NCBI GenBank assembly: GCA_910586015.1
Contig: CAJUGJ010000004.1
Span: 1-64,000 of the forward strand
DNA length: 64,000 nt
Source: an uncultured Lachnospiraceae bacterium
GTDB taxonomy: Bacteria > Bacillota > Clostridia > Lachnospirales > Lachnospiraceae
Reading direction: 5' to 3'
A model generated the notes under the pieces. The model saw only the letters and a list, made by a program, of their open reading frames with translations. It searched no databases and had not been told where the DNA came from. Made by a program: the position numbers and the translations under genes. Within the stretch, counting starts at the first letter, position 1, and each line of letters begins with the position of its first letter. Below, one piece after another: positions 15,299-24,335 of the stretch.

Positions 15299-17110
15299 TT
15301 ACCCTTCCTGAAAATAACTATGCAGTTTTTCCAGATCCTTCATTTCCTCTTTTTTTAGAGAAAATTGTTGTGTTAAATATTTTTGTGCACTCTTGGTATC
15401 TCCGGATTGTGCTGCTACTTCATATTTTTTTGCCAAACTATTTCCTTTAATCTTTAGTATCGTTTCTATCAATGCCTTTTTTTTGTCCTCTTTGTTTAAA
15501 TCGCCTCTGATCTCCATAGAAAATAGATGTTCAGCTGCTGTTTGTTCCTCTTTACTTTCAAAATGACTGATAATCTGAGCAGGTAAAACTTTTTTTTCTT
15601 TTTGATATTGTTCTAGTATCATTGTCATTACCTTTTGATATAATTCTCCAGTAAAATCAGAAATATCTAAAATTCCTAAAATTTTTTCTAAAACAGAAAT
15701 ATCATCACTAATCCAAGTAAATAAAAGTTTTTGTGACTGCTCAATTCCATCCTTTCCCTTGCTTTTAATAAATTTTGAATCCTCTTTTTGAATCCTTTCT
15801 GGGAATTTTTGTGAAACAGAAAGTTGCACTCCCATTCGATTTACTAAGCTTTTTAAATCATCATAGCGAATATGATATGTTCTTGCTACAGCTTCTATAT
15901 AATTATTACGTTCTAGTTCCTCATGAAATTGCAAAAGTAATTTTGCTGCTTCATTAAAGAATTTTGTCTTTTGTTCTGGATCCTTTAGATTATATCTTTG
16001 TTGTGTCACTTCTAATTCAAAGAAAAAGCTGTTCTTTGCCTGATCTAATCTTTTTTGATATTCCTCTGCCCCAAGCTTTTTTATAAACTCATCTGGATCT
16101 TTAAATGGACTTAGATTTACAACTTTTACAGAAAGTCCTGTCTCTTTTAAAATTGGAATTGCACGAAGAGTTGCTTTGACGCCCGCCTGATCACTGTCAT
16201 AAGTTAAAAGCACCTCTTTTACATAACGAGAAATGATCTTTGCTTGAAGAGATGTAAATGCTGTTCCAAGTGATGCTACAACATTTGTAAAGCCTGCTTG
16301 ATATAGAGATATCACATCCATATATCCTTCACAAATTAAAAAATAAGATTTTCTGGAAAGTCTTGCAAAGTTTAATCCATATAAATTTCTGCTTTTATCA
16401 AACAGTTTTGTTTCTGGAGAGTTTAAATATTTCGGTGTGCCTTCTCCCATAACACGCCCTCCAAAACCAATAACTTTGTTATTTAGATCCATAATAGGAA
16501 ACATTACTCTATTCCAAAATTTATCATATGCTCCCTTCGTTTCTTCTATTGAAATTAAACCCGATTCCCGAAGCAACTCATCTTCATATCCTAAGCCTTT
16601 TAAATATTGATAGAGATCTTTTGGATTTTTACTTGAGTATCCCAGTCCAAAGTGTATAATTGTTTTTTGAGTTAGACCCCGATTTTCTAAATACTTTCGT
16701 GCTGCTCCTCCTTGTTCTGCCTTTAATTGGTAGAAAAAATATTTTGCTGCTTGTTTTTGAACTTCTAAAAGCCTAGAACGAAGATCTGCTGCACGTTTTT
16801 CTTCTTTTGAAGCTTCAAGTTCTGGTAATCTTACTCCTACACGATCTGCAAGCAAGTTTAGAGCTTCTATAAAATTATAGTTTTCATACTCCATAACAAA
16901 AGTAAATACATTTCCGCCAACCCCACAACCAAAGCAGTGATACATCTGTTTTGCTCCGCTTACGGAAAAAGATGGGGTTTTCTCATTATGAAATGGACAA
17001 AGACCTAAATAACTCCCTCCTTTTTTCTGTAATTGTACATACGATCCAATTACTTCAACAATATCATTACGTACCCTGACTTCTTCCACAATTTCCTCTG
17101 GATAAAACAT
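15299..17110 (-). CDS. dnaG: DNA primase
   Basis: A 603-residue primase that makes RNA primers at the replication fork. The N-terminal CHC2 zinc ribbon has ligands C38, H41, C59 and C62 (CPFHNEKTPSF and YHCFGCGVGG). The RNA polymerase core follows, with TOPRIM motifs LICEGYMDVISLYQAG and LLTYDSDQAG, and the C-terminal helicase-binding domain is helical and less conserved. The ATG at 17110 follows a GGGGGATGAT site. It is the first gene of the dnaG-rpoD-trmK group; no clear promoter was found in the 100 bases upstream. Confidence 0.97.
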   Translation of the reverse strand: MFYPEEIVEEVRVRNDIVEVIGSYVQLQKKGGSYLGLCPFHNEKTPSFSVSGAKQMYHCFGCGVGGNVFTFVMEYENYNFIEALNLLADRVGVRLPELEASKEEKRAADLRSRLLEVQKQAAKYFFYQLKAEQGGAARKYLENRGLTQKTIIHFGLGYSSKNPKDLYQYLKGLGYEDELLRESGLISIEETKGAYDKFWNRVMFPIMDLNNKVIGFGGRVMGEGTPKYLNSPETKLFDKSRNLYGLNFARLSRKSYFLICEGYMDVISLYQAGFTNVVASLGTAFTSLQAKIISRYVKEVLLTYDSDQAGVKATLRAIPILKETGLSVKVVNLSPFKDPDEFIKKLGAEEYQKRLDQAKNSFFFELEVTQQRYNLKDPEQKTKFFNEAAKLLLQFHEELERNNYIEAVARTYHIRYDDLKSLVNRMGVQLSVSQKFPERIQKEDSKFIKSKGKDGIEQSQKLLFTWISDDISVLEKILGILDISDFTGELYQKVMTMILEQYQKEKKVLPAQIISHFESKEEQTAAEHLFSMEIRGDLNKEDKKKALIETILKIKGNSLAKKYEVAAQSGDTKSAQKYLTQQFSLKKEEMKDLEKLHSYFQEG

Positions 17111-17212
17111 ATCATCCCCCTGCCTTTCGCTTCGGTCAGATCCTTTCTATTTACATATTCTCTGTCATTTCCCGATTTCCTCTTTTTCTTTTTCAAAAAA
17201 TTCTGTATTCTT

Positions 17213-18124
17213 TTATTTAGTCTCTTCTTCAATCAAATATTGAGGTCTCTGTTTGACTTCATTATAGATCTTTGCAATATAAATTCCAATTATTCCAAGA
17301 CTTAACATCAAACTTCCACCAATCATTAATAAAAGAAGAATTACTGTAGTAAATCCCTCTGCTGCATTTCCTATCAAATATCGATATAGTGTTTGGATTC
17401 CTAATATAAATCCAAAAACAAGCAAAATAGCCCCAAGTACAGTGATAAGTTGTAATGGAAATGAAGTAAAAGATGTTACATTATTAATAGCATATCGAAT
17501 TAATTTCCAAGTAGACCATTTTGTTTCTCCAAATTTACGTTCTAAAACTTCATAGGAAACTTGAGTTGTTCGAAATCCAACCCAATATGTCAATGCCCGA
17601 AAAAAAGTATCCCTTTCTGGCATTGATATAATTACATCAACAACTTTCCTATCAAGCAATTTAAAATCGGAAGATGTATTCATATCAATCCCGACCGCTT
17701 TACTAATCCATCTGTAAAATATTCCTGCTGAGAATTTATGAAGAAAGGACTCCTTGCCACGGGAAGCTTTTACTCCTTCAATAATGTGATATCCCTGCTC
17801 CCAAAGTTGATACATTTTTATCAGACACTCTGGAGGATGTTGTAAATCGCAGTCTATTACAGCAACACAATCCCCTTTTGCTCCACGTAATCCAGCTAAA
17901 ATGGCAGCTTCTTTTCCAAAATTTCTGCTAAACTTAATTCCACGAATTCTTATATCTAAACTATGTTCTTGTTCAATCAAGGTATAAGTAGTATCCTTTG
18001 AACCATCATCAATAAACAATAATTCAAATGTAATTTCTGCCTGAGTTAAAATTGTTCGAATAACATTAACTGTATTTGAAATATTTTCCTTTTCATTATG
18101 AGCAGGTATTACTACTGACAACAT
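17213..18124 (-). CDS. GtrB-like family 2 glycosyltransferase
   Basis: A 303-residue membrane enzyme of the DPM1/GtrB/CsbB group, which transfers a sugar from a nucleotide to undecaprenyl phosphate on the inner membrane face. The GT-A domain shows VVIPAHNEKENI, the first acidic motif FIDDGSKDTT and the second VIDCDLQHPPE, with RNFGKEAAILAGLRGA between them. Two membrane helices lie at about 233-255 and 265-288. It is close behind the feo genes (28 bases) but has no link to iron. Its ribosome binding site sits in the loop of a small hairpin that includes the start codon. Confidence 0.9.
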   Translation of the reverse strand: MLSVVIPAHNEKENISNTVNVIRTILTQAEITFELLFIDDGSKDTTYTLIEQEHSLDIRIRGIKFSRNFGKEAAILAGLRGAKGDCVAVIDCDLQHPPECLIKMYQLWEQGYHIIEGVKASRGKESFLHKFSAGIFYRWISKAVGIDMNTSSDFKLLDRKVVDVIISMPERDTFFRALTYWVGFRTTQVSYEVLERKFGETKWSTWKLIRYAINNVTSFTSFPLQLITVLGAILLVFGFILGIQTLYRYLIGNAAEGFTTVILLLLMIGGSLMLSLGIIGIYIAKIYNEVKQRPQYLIEEETK

Positions 18125-18146
18125 GACACTTACCTCCTTTGTGTCA
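18124..18146 (-). promoter_or_regulatory. hairpin presenting the ribosome binding site of the glycosyltransferase gene
   Basis: On the minus strand, TGACAC and GTGTCA pair around an 11-base loop that holds AAAGGAGGT; the A of the start codon is the last base of the stem. It could expose or limit ribosome access, or it may be chance. Confidence 0.4.
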
Positions 18147-18152
18147 GGTTAA

Positions 18153-18314
18153 CTAAGATTTCTTTTTCAATGAATGACATTGTCCTTTTAAAGCACATCT
18201 GTCATGATCCTCGCATGTACACCACTGTTTTGCTTTTATTTGTTGTATCTTTTTTTTGACTACCCAAATACTATATAGAAACAGTAAACTGGAGAGAAAA
18301 ATCGTAATTCCCAT
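18153..18314 (-). CDS. FeoB-associated Cys-rich membrane protein
   Basis: A 53-residue protein starting at ATG 18314, behind AAGGAAGG; a longer in-frame start at 18350 would overlap feoB. One membrane helix (residues 3-19) is followed by a basic stretch and a cytoplasmic tail with four cysteines (C32, C34, C40, C46) plus His38. This matches the small FeoB-associated proteins found in many clostridia, thought to help ferrous iron transport. It starts 16 bases after the feoB stop. Confidence 0.85.
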   Translation of the reverse strand: MGITIFLSSLLFLYSIWVVKKKIQQIKAKQWCTCEDHDRCALKGQCHSLKKKS

Positions 18315-18330
18315 ATAAGTTCCTTCCTTT

Positions 18331-20382
18331 TTAATAAAAAATTCTTCCAATTTGATAGATCAAAACTGCAAAAAACCAAGCAATGAAAAGTTGGTATAGA
18401 ACAGAAATAATTGTCCACTTTACAGATTTTAACTCTCGTTTAATTACTGCAATGGTAGCAACACATGGGGTATATAAAAGACAAAATACCATGAAAGCAT
18501 ACGCATTTAATGCACCAAAGCCATATCCAGATAAAACATCAATTAGTCCATTCATTCCAGCGGTTGAATTGATGTTAGCAATACCAAATAACACAGAAAA
18601 GCTAGACACTACAACTTCCTTTGCTGCCAGACCAGAAATTAAAGCAAGTACAATCTGCCAAAGTCCTAAACCTGCTGGAACTAATATTGGAGTTAATGCT
18701 TTTCCAATACCTGCACCAAAACTCTCTGACATTTCTTTTATCATACCATGTGAACCAAAATTTAATAAAAACCAGATCAAAATTGAGGCAATAAAAATTG
18801 TTGTTCCAGCTTTTGTTAAATAATCTTTTACCTTATCCCATACATAAATAAAAATTGTTCTCATATTTGGTGTCTTATATTCTGGTAATTCAATTAATAA
18901 AGGGCGAATCTGTCCTTTCTTTTCAAAACGATTTATGACAAATGCAGTCAATATTCCAACTGCTAATCCAATTAAATACATAGAAAAAGCAGCAATCATT
19001 GCAAACTTTCCAAAAAACATTTGAGAAAACAAAACATAGATTGGAAGTCTTGCACTACAAGACATAAATGGAGTAATTAAAACAACTTTTCTTCGATCTC
19101 TCATATCTTCTAAAGCCCTTGATGCCATAACTGCTGGAACAGAACAGCCAAATCCTAATATCATTGGAATAAAAGCTCTTCCTGAAAGTCCAAGTCGTTC
19201 CATTAAACCATCCATCACATAAGCAGCTCTTGACATATAGCCACTATCTTCCAAAAAGGCAAGAGCTAAAAATAGTATTATGATATTTGGAAGAAACGTT
19301 AAAATGCCTCCAACTCCTGCAATAATACCATCTACAATTAAAGAAATCAACCAGTCTGCTGTTTTCGCTTTTGTTAATAGGTTAAATACTGTATCTGAAA
19401 AGAAAGAAAGTCCACTTTCAAATCCTCCTTTTAACCAGTCTCCAATTGTAAATGTCAGAAAAAAAACAACAGCCATAATCCCTAAAAATACCGGAAGCCC
19501 CCAGATAGAATGGGTTAAAATACGGTCAATCCGATCGGTTGCAGCTGCTTTTTTTGCTTTATTTACCAGACATTCTTCCATAATTTCATCAATAAAATCA
19601 TATTTTTGGTTAATAATCTCTGTTTCATAGCTCTGATCAACGATTCCTTCCAAATCTATTGGATATTGTTTGATAATCTCAGAATCTTTTTCTAAAAGCT
19701 TTAACGCATACCAACGATAATTCGATAGTATATAACCTGCTTGTTTTAATCTTTCTGTAATTTCGTCGAGTTTATCTTCAATTTCATCATGATATACCAT
19801 TGCATACTCTTTATGATGGGCATGAATATGTTTGCTCTTTTCTTCCAATTCTTTATGTTGATGAACAAAATTAATATCCTGACATTTTGTTTTATGATGT
19901 GCGACTGTGTGCATTAAAATTTCTAATCCTGTCTTATGTCTGGCTGATACGGGAATACATGGAACTCCTAACATTTCTGGTAGACGGTGCAAATCGATCT
20001 CCATTCCTCGCTCTTCCACAATATCCATCATATTTAATGCAAGAATTACTGGTTTCCCAAGTTCTATTAACTGCAAAGTCAGATATAGATTTCTCTCTAA
20101 AGCAGACGCATCTGCTACATTTACAATTACATCTACCTCGTCATTTAAAATAAACTCTCTAGATAATTTTTCTTCCATTGTATATGAGGTTAAACTATAA
20201 ATTCCGGGCAAATCCACCAGTTTAAATCGATGATTATGATATTTCATTGCCCCCTCTTTTTTTTCTACGGTAACTCCGGGCCAATTTGCCACTTTCAGTC
20301 TTGCTCCGGTATATGCGTTAAATAATGTTGTTTTTCCACAGTTTGGATTTCCCACAAAACCAACTCGCAATTCTTCTTCCAT
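18331..20382 (-). CDS. feoB: ferrous iron transporter FeoB
   Basis: A 683-residue ferrous iron permease. The N-terminal G domain has G1 GNPNCGKTT (11-19), G3 VDLPGIYSL and G4 ALNMMDI. The membrane domain has the two Gate motifs: one with FIPMILGFGCSVPAVMASR and MSCSARLPIYVL, the second with GLAAKEVVVSSF. The C-terminus carries LYTPCVATIAVIKRE. It is transcribed with feoA from a promoter that carries a Fur-like box. Confidence 0.97.
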   Translation of the reverse strand: MEEELRVGFVGNPNCGKTTLFNAYTGARLKVANWPGVTVEKKEGAMKYHNHRFKLVDLPGIYSLTSYTMEEKLSREFILNDEVDVIVNVADASALERNLYLTLQLIELGKPVILALNMMDIVEERGMEIDLHRLPEMLGVPCIPVSARHKTGLEILMHTVAHHKTKCQDINFVHQHKELEEKSKHIHAHHKEYAMVYHDEIEDKLDEITERLKQAGYILSNYRWYALKLLEKDSEIIKQYPIDLEGIVDQSYETEIINQKYDFIDEIMEECLVNKAKKAAATDRIDRILTHSIWGLPVFLGIMAVVFFLTFTIGDWLKGGFESGLSFFSDTVFNLLTKAKTADWLISLIVDGIIAGVGGILTFLPNIIILFLALAFLEDSGYMSRAAYVMDGLMERLGLSGRAFIPMILGFGCSVPAVMASRALEDMRDRRKVVLITPFMSCSARLPIYVLFSQMFFGKFAMIAAFSMYLIGLAVGILTAFVINRFEKKGQIRPLLIELPEYKTPNMRTIFIYVWDKVKDYLTKAGTTIFIASILIWFLLNFGSHGMIKEMSESFGAGIGKALTPILVPAGLGLWQIVLALISGLAAKEVVVSSFSVLFGIANINSTAGMNGLIDVLSGYGFGALNAYAFMVFCLLYTPCVATIAVIKRELKSVKWTIISVLYQLFIAWFFAVLIYQIGRIFY

Positions 20383-20398
20383 CGCTTTTCCTCCTGTA

Positions 20399-20632
20399 TT
20401 ATTCTTGTATGTCTAGCTCAGAAACTAAAATTGCTTCTGCAATCTGCTTTCCAAAGGCTAACCTAGTTCCACGAATACGAATAATAACGGAACCGCTTCT
20501 TTTACAATTTAACAATTCCATTTTCGTTCCATTTGTCAGTCCAAGTGCTTCTAAGCGAATTCTTGTCGCCTGTGGTAAATTCATCTTTTCCACTCGATAA
20601 CTGTGATTTTTTTCTCCTTCTCGAAGCATCAT
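20399..20632 (-). CDS. feoA: ferrous iron transport protein FeoA
   Basis: A 77-residue SH3-like protein that assists FeoB. The family motif is visible around RIRLEALGLTNGTKMELL, followed by SVIIRIRGTRLAFGKQIAEAI. The ATG at 20632 has AAGGAGG seven bases upstream, and the gene is 16 bases ahead of feoB. Confidence 0.93.
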   Translation of the reverse strand: MMLREGEKNHSYRVEKMNLPQATRIRLEALGLTNGTKMELLNCKRSGSVIIRIRGTRLAFGKQIAEAILVSELDIQE

Positions 20633-20679
20633 AACTCTTCCTCCTTACAGCAAATGAATCCCTATTTTTTTATTGTATT

Positions 20680-20734
20680 TGAAAATAGTTCTCAATTACG
20701 CTAGGATTATAGCTCATTCTTCTGTGCTTGTCAA
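20680..20734 (-). promoter_or_regulatory. feoA promoter with Fur-like operator
   Basis: The minus strand has a perfect SigA promoter, TTGACA-N17-TATAAT (20706-20734). At the transcription start lies TGAGAACTATTTTCA (20680-20694), which matches the 7-1-7 Fur box TGATAATNATTATCA in 11 of 14 defined positions. Binding there would block transcription when iron is plentiful. Confidence 0.7.
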
Positions 20735-20742
20735 TCCTACGA

Positions 20743-21381
20743 TTATTTTAAATGATGCTGTCGATTTTGTGCCTCTTGCTTTGAAAATTCACATCCACAA
20801 TAATCTTGACGATACAGTCCATATAGCTTTGATAATTCAATACTTCTCTGATATCCGCCTTTTTTCTTAAAGTCAGATACTAAATAGATCACCTCTTGTG
20901 GTTGTAAACGACATCCGATTTCATTTAACTTTTCTGCATTTTTCATTGGACTAATACTTAATGTTGTAGTGAAATAATCAAATTTATACTGTTTTGCTAT
21001 TTCTGCTGTCTTTGTAAGTCTTAATTCATAACAGCGAAAACATCTCTCTCCTCCTTCTGGAATCTGTTCATATCCATGAATTGCTTCTAAAAATTCTTTT
21101 GGATTATAATTTCCTTCCAAAAAATGTATTGGATGTAGAAAAGTTTTCTCTTTTAAAAAGCGTTTCTGTTCCTCAACCCGCTTTTGATATTCTTTTAAAG
21201 ATGTAATATTAGGATTGTAATAAAAGAGTGTAATTTCAAAATATTCAGAAAGATACTCTAATACATAACTACTGCAAGGAGCACAGCAACTATGAAGTAA
21301 AAGTGTTGGAATATGATTTGAATGTAAAATTTGTTCTAAAATTTGTTCTAATTCTTTTTGATAATTTCTTTTTTGAACCAT
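20743..21381 (-). CDS. queH: epoxyqueuosine reductase QueH
   Basis: A 212-residue enzyme for the last step of queuosine synthesis in tRNA, the non-cobalamin alternative to QueG. It carries HSCCAPCSSY (C32, C33, C36), then GGERCFRCYELRL and DYCGCEFSK, which are the cysteines of the iron-sulfur and metal sites. The start is placed at ATG 21381 after AAAGGG. The open frame continues to 21477 but that extension contains a terminator hairpin, so it is not coding. Confidence 0.93.
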   Translation of the reverse strand: MVQKRNYQKELEQILEQILHSNHIPTLLLHSCCAPCSSYVLEYLSEYFEITLFYYNPNITSLKEYQKRVEEQKRFLKEKTFLHPIHFLEGNYNPKEFLEAIHGYEQIPEGGERCFRCYELRLTKTAEIAKQYKFDYFTTTLSISPMKNAEKLNEIGCRLQPQEVIYLVSDFKKKGGYQRSIELSKLYGLYRQDYCGCEFSKQEAQNRQHHLK

Positions 21382-21405
21382 ATTATTCCCTTTCTTTACT
21401 TCTAT

Positions 21406-21460
21406 AATAAAAAAACTGTGTCCACCGATCAGTTTTTTTCGGTATTTTAGAACACAGTTT
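21406..21460 (-). terminator. terminator after the receiver-only regulator gene
   Basis: AAACTGTGT and ACACAGTTT pair with a smaller ACCG/CGGT stem inside, followed by a T-run on the minus strand. It separates the regulator from queH. Confidence 0.8.
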
Positions 21461-21473
21461 CTTTTAAATTTAT

Positions 21474-21869
21474 TCATGAAATTAAATTTAGTTTTCTTAA
21501 TACATGTTCGAATTTCTTCTGATCTATTGGTTTTCCTGCATAAGCAGTACAGCCTAATTCAAATGCTTTTGTTACATTTCTTCCTTCATTTAACGCAGTT
21601 GTCATAATAATTTTGGTACGTTTTTCTTCTGGAATTCCTCTTTCCTTTTCAATATCACGAATTGTTTTTAATGCCTGATATCCACCAAGAACAGGCATCA
21701 TAATATCCAGACAAACCAAATCATATCCTTCATCTGCTTCTAATGCCATAGTAAACGCATCCACGGCTTCCACACCATCTACAGTAACATCACATTCTCC
21801 ATACTTTGACAGAAATCTCAACATAAATTTTCTACTGGCAAAATCATCCTCTGCGATTAATATCTTCAT
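21474..21869 (-). CDS. stand-alone CheY-like receiver protein
   Basis: A 131-residue protein made of one receiver domain only. The acidic pair is in IAEDDFASRKF, the phospho-acceptor Asp in LVCLDIMMPVLGG, the switch Thr in IIMTTAL and the conserved Lys in YAGKPID. It has no output domain, so it must act through a protein partner. The start is placed at ATG 21869 after GAGAGG; an ATG four codons earlier has no good site. No kinase or chemotaxis gene is adjacent. It lies downstream of hisC with a 150-base gap holding a short GCCGTT/AACGGC hairpin. Confidence 0.88.
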   Translation of the reverse strand: MKILIAEDDFASRKFMLRFLSKYGECDVTVDGVEAVDAFTMALEADEGYDLVCLDIMMPVLGGYQALKTIRDIEKERGIPEEKRTKIIMTTALNEGRNVTKAFELGCTAYAGKPIDQKKFEHVLRKLNLIS

Positions 21870-22021
21870 GTTTCCTCTCATTCCGCCGTTTTAACGGCTT
21901 TCTAATCTAAACGGAATATTTAAAAGCTGATATACTTTTTGAGCAATCATCCTGAGTCCAATCTGATACTTTACTGCCCCTGCCAGAAAAAGCTTTCTTT
22001 CGCTTTACACTCCACTTGACT

Positions 22022-23083
22022 TTAAATTACTTTGTTATACTTTTGTAAAAAATCTAAAAAGACATCCATTTCCTGTTCTGTGCCAATCGTAACTCTCAAA
22101 TAATTTTCTATCCTCTCCTTTTCAAAATATCGTACAAAGATATGTTGTTTTCGCAATGCTTCAAATAATTCTTTTGCCTGCCATTTAGTATGTTTTAGAA
22201 ATAAAAAGTTTGTTTTAGAATCTGGACACAAAAATCCTAATTCTTTCACTCTTTCTTTTACACGTTCTCTTGTCGCAATCACTTTTTGAATACATTCCTT
22301 AAAATAAGTATCCTCTTTTAAAACTTCTGTTCCAATTTTAATGCTGAAAGGATTCATTGTATAAGAATTAAAGGAATATTTTACTTGATTGAGTGCTTCA
22401 ATTAATCTCTCACTTCCAATTGCAAATCCGATTCTCATTCCTGCCATAGAACGAGATTTTGAGAAAGTCTGTACAACCAGAAGATTATCATATCTTTCTA
22501 ATAGTGGTATTGATGAAACTGCACCAAAATCCACATAGGCCTCATCTACAATGACAACACTCTCCTGATTCTTTTTTATAATCTCTTCTATAAAATCTAT
22601 CTCTTTTGCAATAGAAGTTGGAGCATTTGGATTGGCAAGAACAATTCCTCCGTTTGGAGAGAAATAATCTTGCATTACTATCTGAAACTGAGAATCTAAT
22701 TTCTTTTTCTGATATGGAATTTCAAATAACTGTGCCCATACCTCATAAAAAGAATATGTCAAATCCGGAAAGAAAATTGGTCTTTTGGAATGAAAAAATG
22801 TTAAAAATGCCATCGCTAATACATCATCTGAGCCAACTCCAACAAAGATTTGTGATGGTTTGACTTTATAATATTTAGCTAAAGCACAAACCAGCTCCGA
22901 TGCCGCAGGATCAGGGTATCTTCTAAGAATATCATAAGAAAATTCCTGTAGAAGCTGTTTTACTTTCGGTGCTGGGGGATAGGGATTTTCATTTGTATTT
23001 AATTTTATCATATCTGGAAAGTTTGGCTGTTCACCCGGAACATATGGCTCAACACTTCGAATATTTTTTTCCCATAGCCGCAT
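22022..23083 (-). CDS. hisC: histidinol-phosphate aminotransferase
   Basis: A 353-residue class I/II PLP enzyme. Family marks are KLNTNENPYPPAPKV near the N-terminus, FVGVGSDDVLAM, LANPNAPTS, VIVDEAYVDFG and the PLP lysine in TFSKSRSMAGMRIGFA, with a C-terminal LRVTIGT arginine. The start is placed at ATG 23083 behind AAAGGAGGGG. It is the only histidine gene in view and lies 16 bases after another aminotransferase gene, so it could also serve a related amino acid. Confidence 0.88.
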   Translation of the reverse strand: MRLWEKNIRSVEPYVPGEQPNFPDMIKLNTNENPYPPAPKVKQLLQEFSYDILRRYPDPAASELVCALAKYYKVKPSQIFVGVGSDDVLAMAFLTFFHSKRPIFFPDLTYSFYEVWAQLFEIPYQKKKLDSQFQIVMQDYFSPNGGIVLANPNAPTSIAKEIDFIEEIIKKNQESVVIVDEAYVDFGAVSSIPLLERYDNLLVVQTFSKSRSMAGMRIGFAIGSERLIEALNQVKYSFNSYTMNPFSIKIGTEVLKEDTYFKECIQKVIATRERVKERVKELGFLCPDSKTNFLFLKHTKWQAKELFEALRKQHIFVRYFEKERIENYLRVTIGTEQEMDVFLDFLQKYNKVI

Positions 23084-23099
23084 AAATCCCCTCCTTTCT

Positions 23100-24290
23100 T
23101 TAGTATATGCCATATTCTTTTGCAAGTTTTAAAAATGCTGGCAAAGATCGTTTTATCATCTTTGGATCGACACAATATGCAGTTCTTACATATCCAGAAC
23201 AATGAAAGGAACTGCCCGGAACAAGCAAGAGATGATGCTTTTTTGCATGTTCTACAAAAGCTAAATCATCTGGCTCAAATGTCTTTATAAACAAGTAAAA
23301 TGCCCCTTGTGGTTTAATACACTCATATCCATAGGAAGATAATGCCCCATATAACATTTGTCGGTTCTTATCATATCCTTCTATTGGAACTTTTTCATTT
23401 AAACATTCTGCTACTACTCTTTGCATTAAAGAGGGGGCGTTGACAAAGCCCAAAATTCGGGTTGCTACATTAACTGCTGATAAAATTTCTTCTGCATCAT
23501 CTAATTCATCTGGTAAAACTAAATATCCAATTCGTTCTCCTGGAAGAGAAAGGGATTTACTAAAGGAATATCCTATAATTGTATTTCGATAATATTTTGT
23601 CACATATGGAACTTCTATATCATCATAGACTAATTCCCGATATGGCTCATCTGAAATTAAATAAATACTTGTTCCGAATTCCTTTTGTTTTTTCTCTAAA
23701 ACTTCTGCAAGTTTAAGAAGTGTTTCTTTCGAATATACTACTCCTGTTGGATTATTCGGAGTATTAATAATAACTGCTTTTGTTTTTTCATTGAGTTGCT
23801 TTTCAAATTCCAAAAAATTTGGCTGAAAACTTGGAAAATTAGGAGGTACTACTTTTAAAATCCCATCAAAATTTTCAACATAATTTTTATATTCTCCAAA
23901 AAATGGGGCAAATACGACTACTTCATCTTTTGGATTTAGCAATGTCTTAAATACTACATTAAGTCCTCCTGCTGCCCCTACTGTCATTATAATATTTTTA
24001 TAAGAAAATTCAGTTGAAAATCTCTCATTTAATGAAAGTGCAATTTTTTCTCGAACATCTTCATAGCCTGAATTATTCATATATCCATGTACTAAATTTG
24101 GACTTTCTTTATATAAAATTCGTTCTATTGTTGCCTTTACCGCTTTTGGAGGTTCAACACTTGGATTTCCTAGACTAAAATCATAGACATTTTCTTCTCC
24201 ATAAAGCTTTGCCATCTTTTTTCCTTCTTCAAACATCGCCCGAATGACAGAGCTTGTCTGGACAAAAGATTTCATCTTATTTGATATCAT
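23100..24290 (-). CDS. class I PLP-dependent aminotransferase (aspartate aminotransferase-like)
   Basis: A 396-residue enzyme. It shows YDFSLGNPSVEPP, the TVGAAGGLN motif, INTPNNPTGVVYS, LISDEPYRELVYD and the PLP lysine in GYSFSKSLSLPGERIGYLV. The start is placed at ATG 24290, with GAGG eight bases upstream; the ATG at 24302 is part of that site. The substrate could be aspartate or an aromatic amino acid. It is transcribed together with hisC. Confidence 0.9.
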   Translation of the reverse strand: MISNKMKSFVQTSSVIRAMFEEGKKMAKLYGEENVYDFSLGNPSVEPPKAVKATIERILYKESPNLVHGYMNNSGYEDVREKIALSLNERFSTEFSYKNIIMTVGAAGGLNVVFKTLLNPKDEVVVFAPFFGEYKNYVENFDGILKVVPPNFPSFQPNFLEFEKQLNEKTKAVIINTPNNPTGVVYSKETLLKLAEVLEKKQKEFGTSIYLISDEPYRELVYDDIEVPYVTKYYRNTIIGYSFSKSLSLPGERIGYLVLPDELDDAEEILSAVNVATRILGFVNAPSLMQRVVAECLNEKVPIEGYDKNRQMLYGALSSYGYECIKPQGAFYLFIKTFEPDDLAFVEHAKKHHLLLVPGSSFHCSGYVRTAYCVDPKMIKRSLPAFLKLAKEYGIY

Positions 24291-24335
24291 TTTTAACCTC
24301 ATTTCTGTCCGAACTTTTACATTATGTGAAATTTT

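Noticed and set aside
17050..17232. A 60-codon basic frame between the glycosyltransferase and dnaG
   Set aside because: It overlaps the ends of both genes, has no SD and its sequence is low-complexity Lys and Arg.
21882..22021. An open stretch of about 37 codons on the minus strand after hisC
   Set aside because: It has no start codon with a ribosome site and is preceded by a stop; it may be chance or the remnant of a lost gene end.
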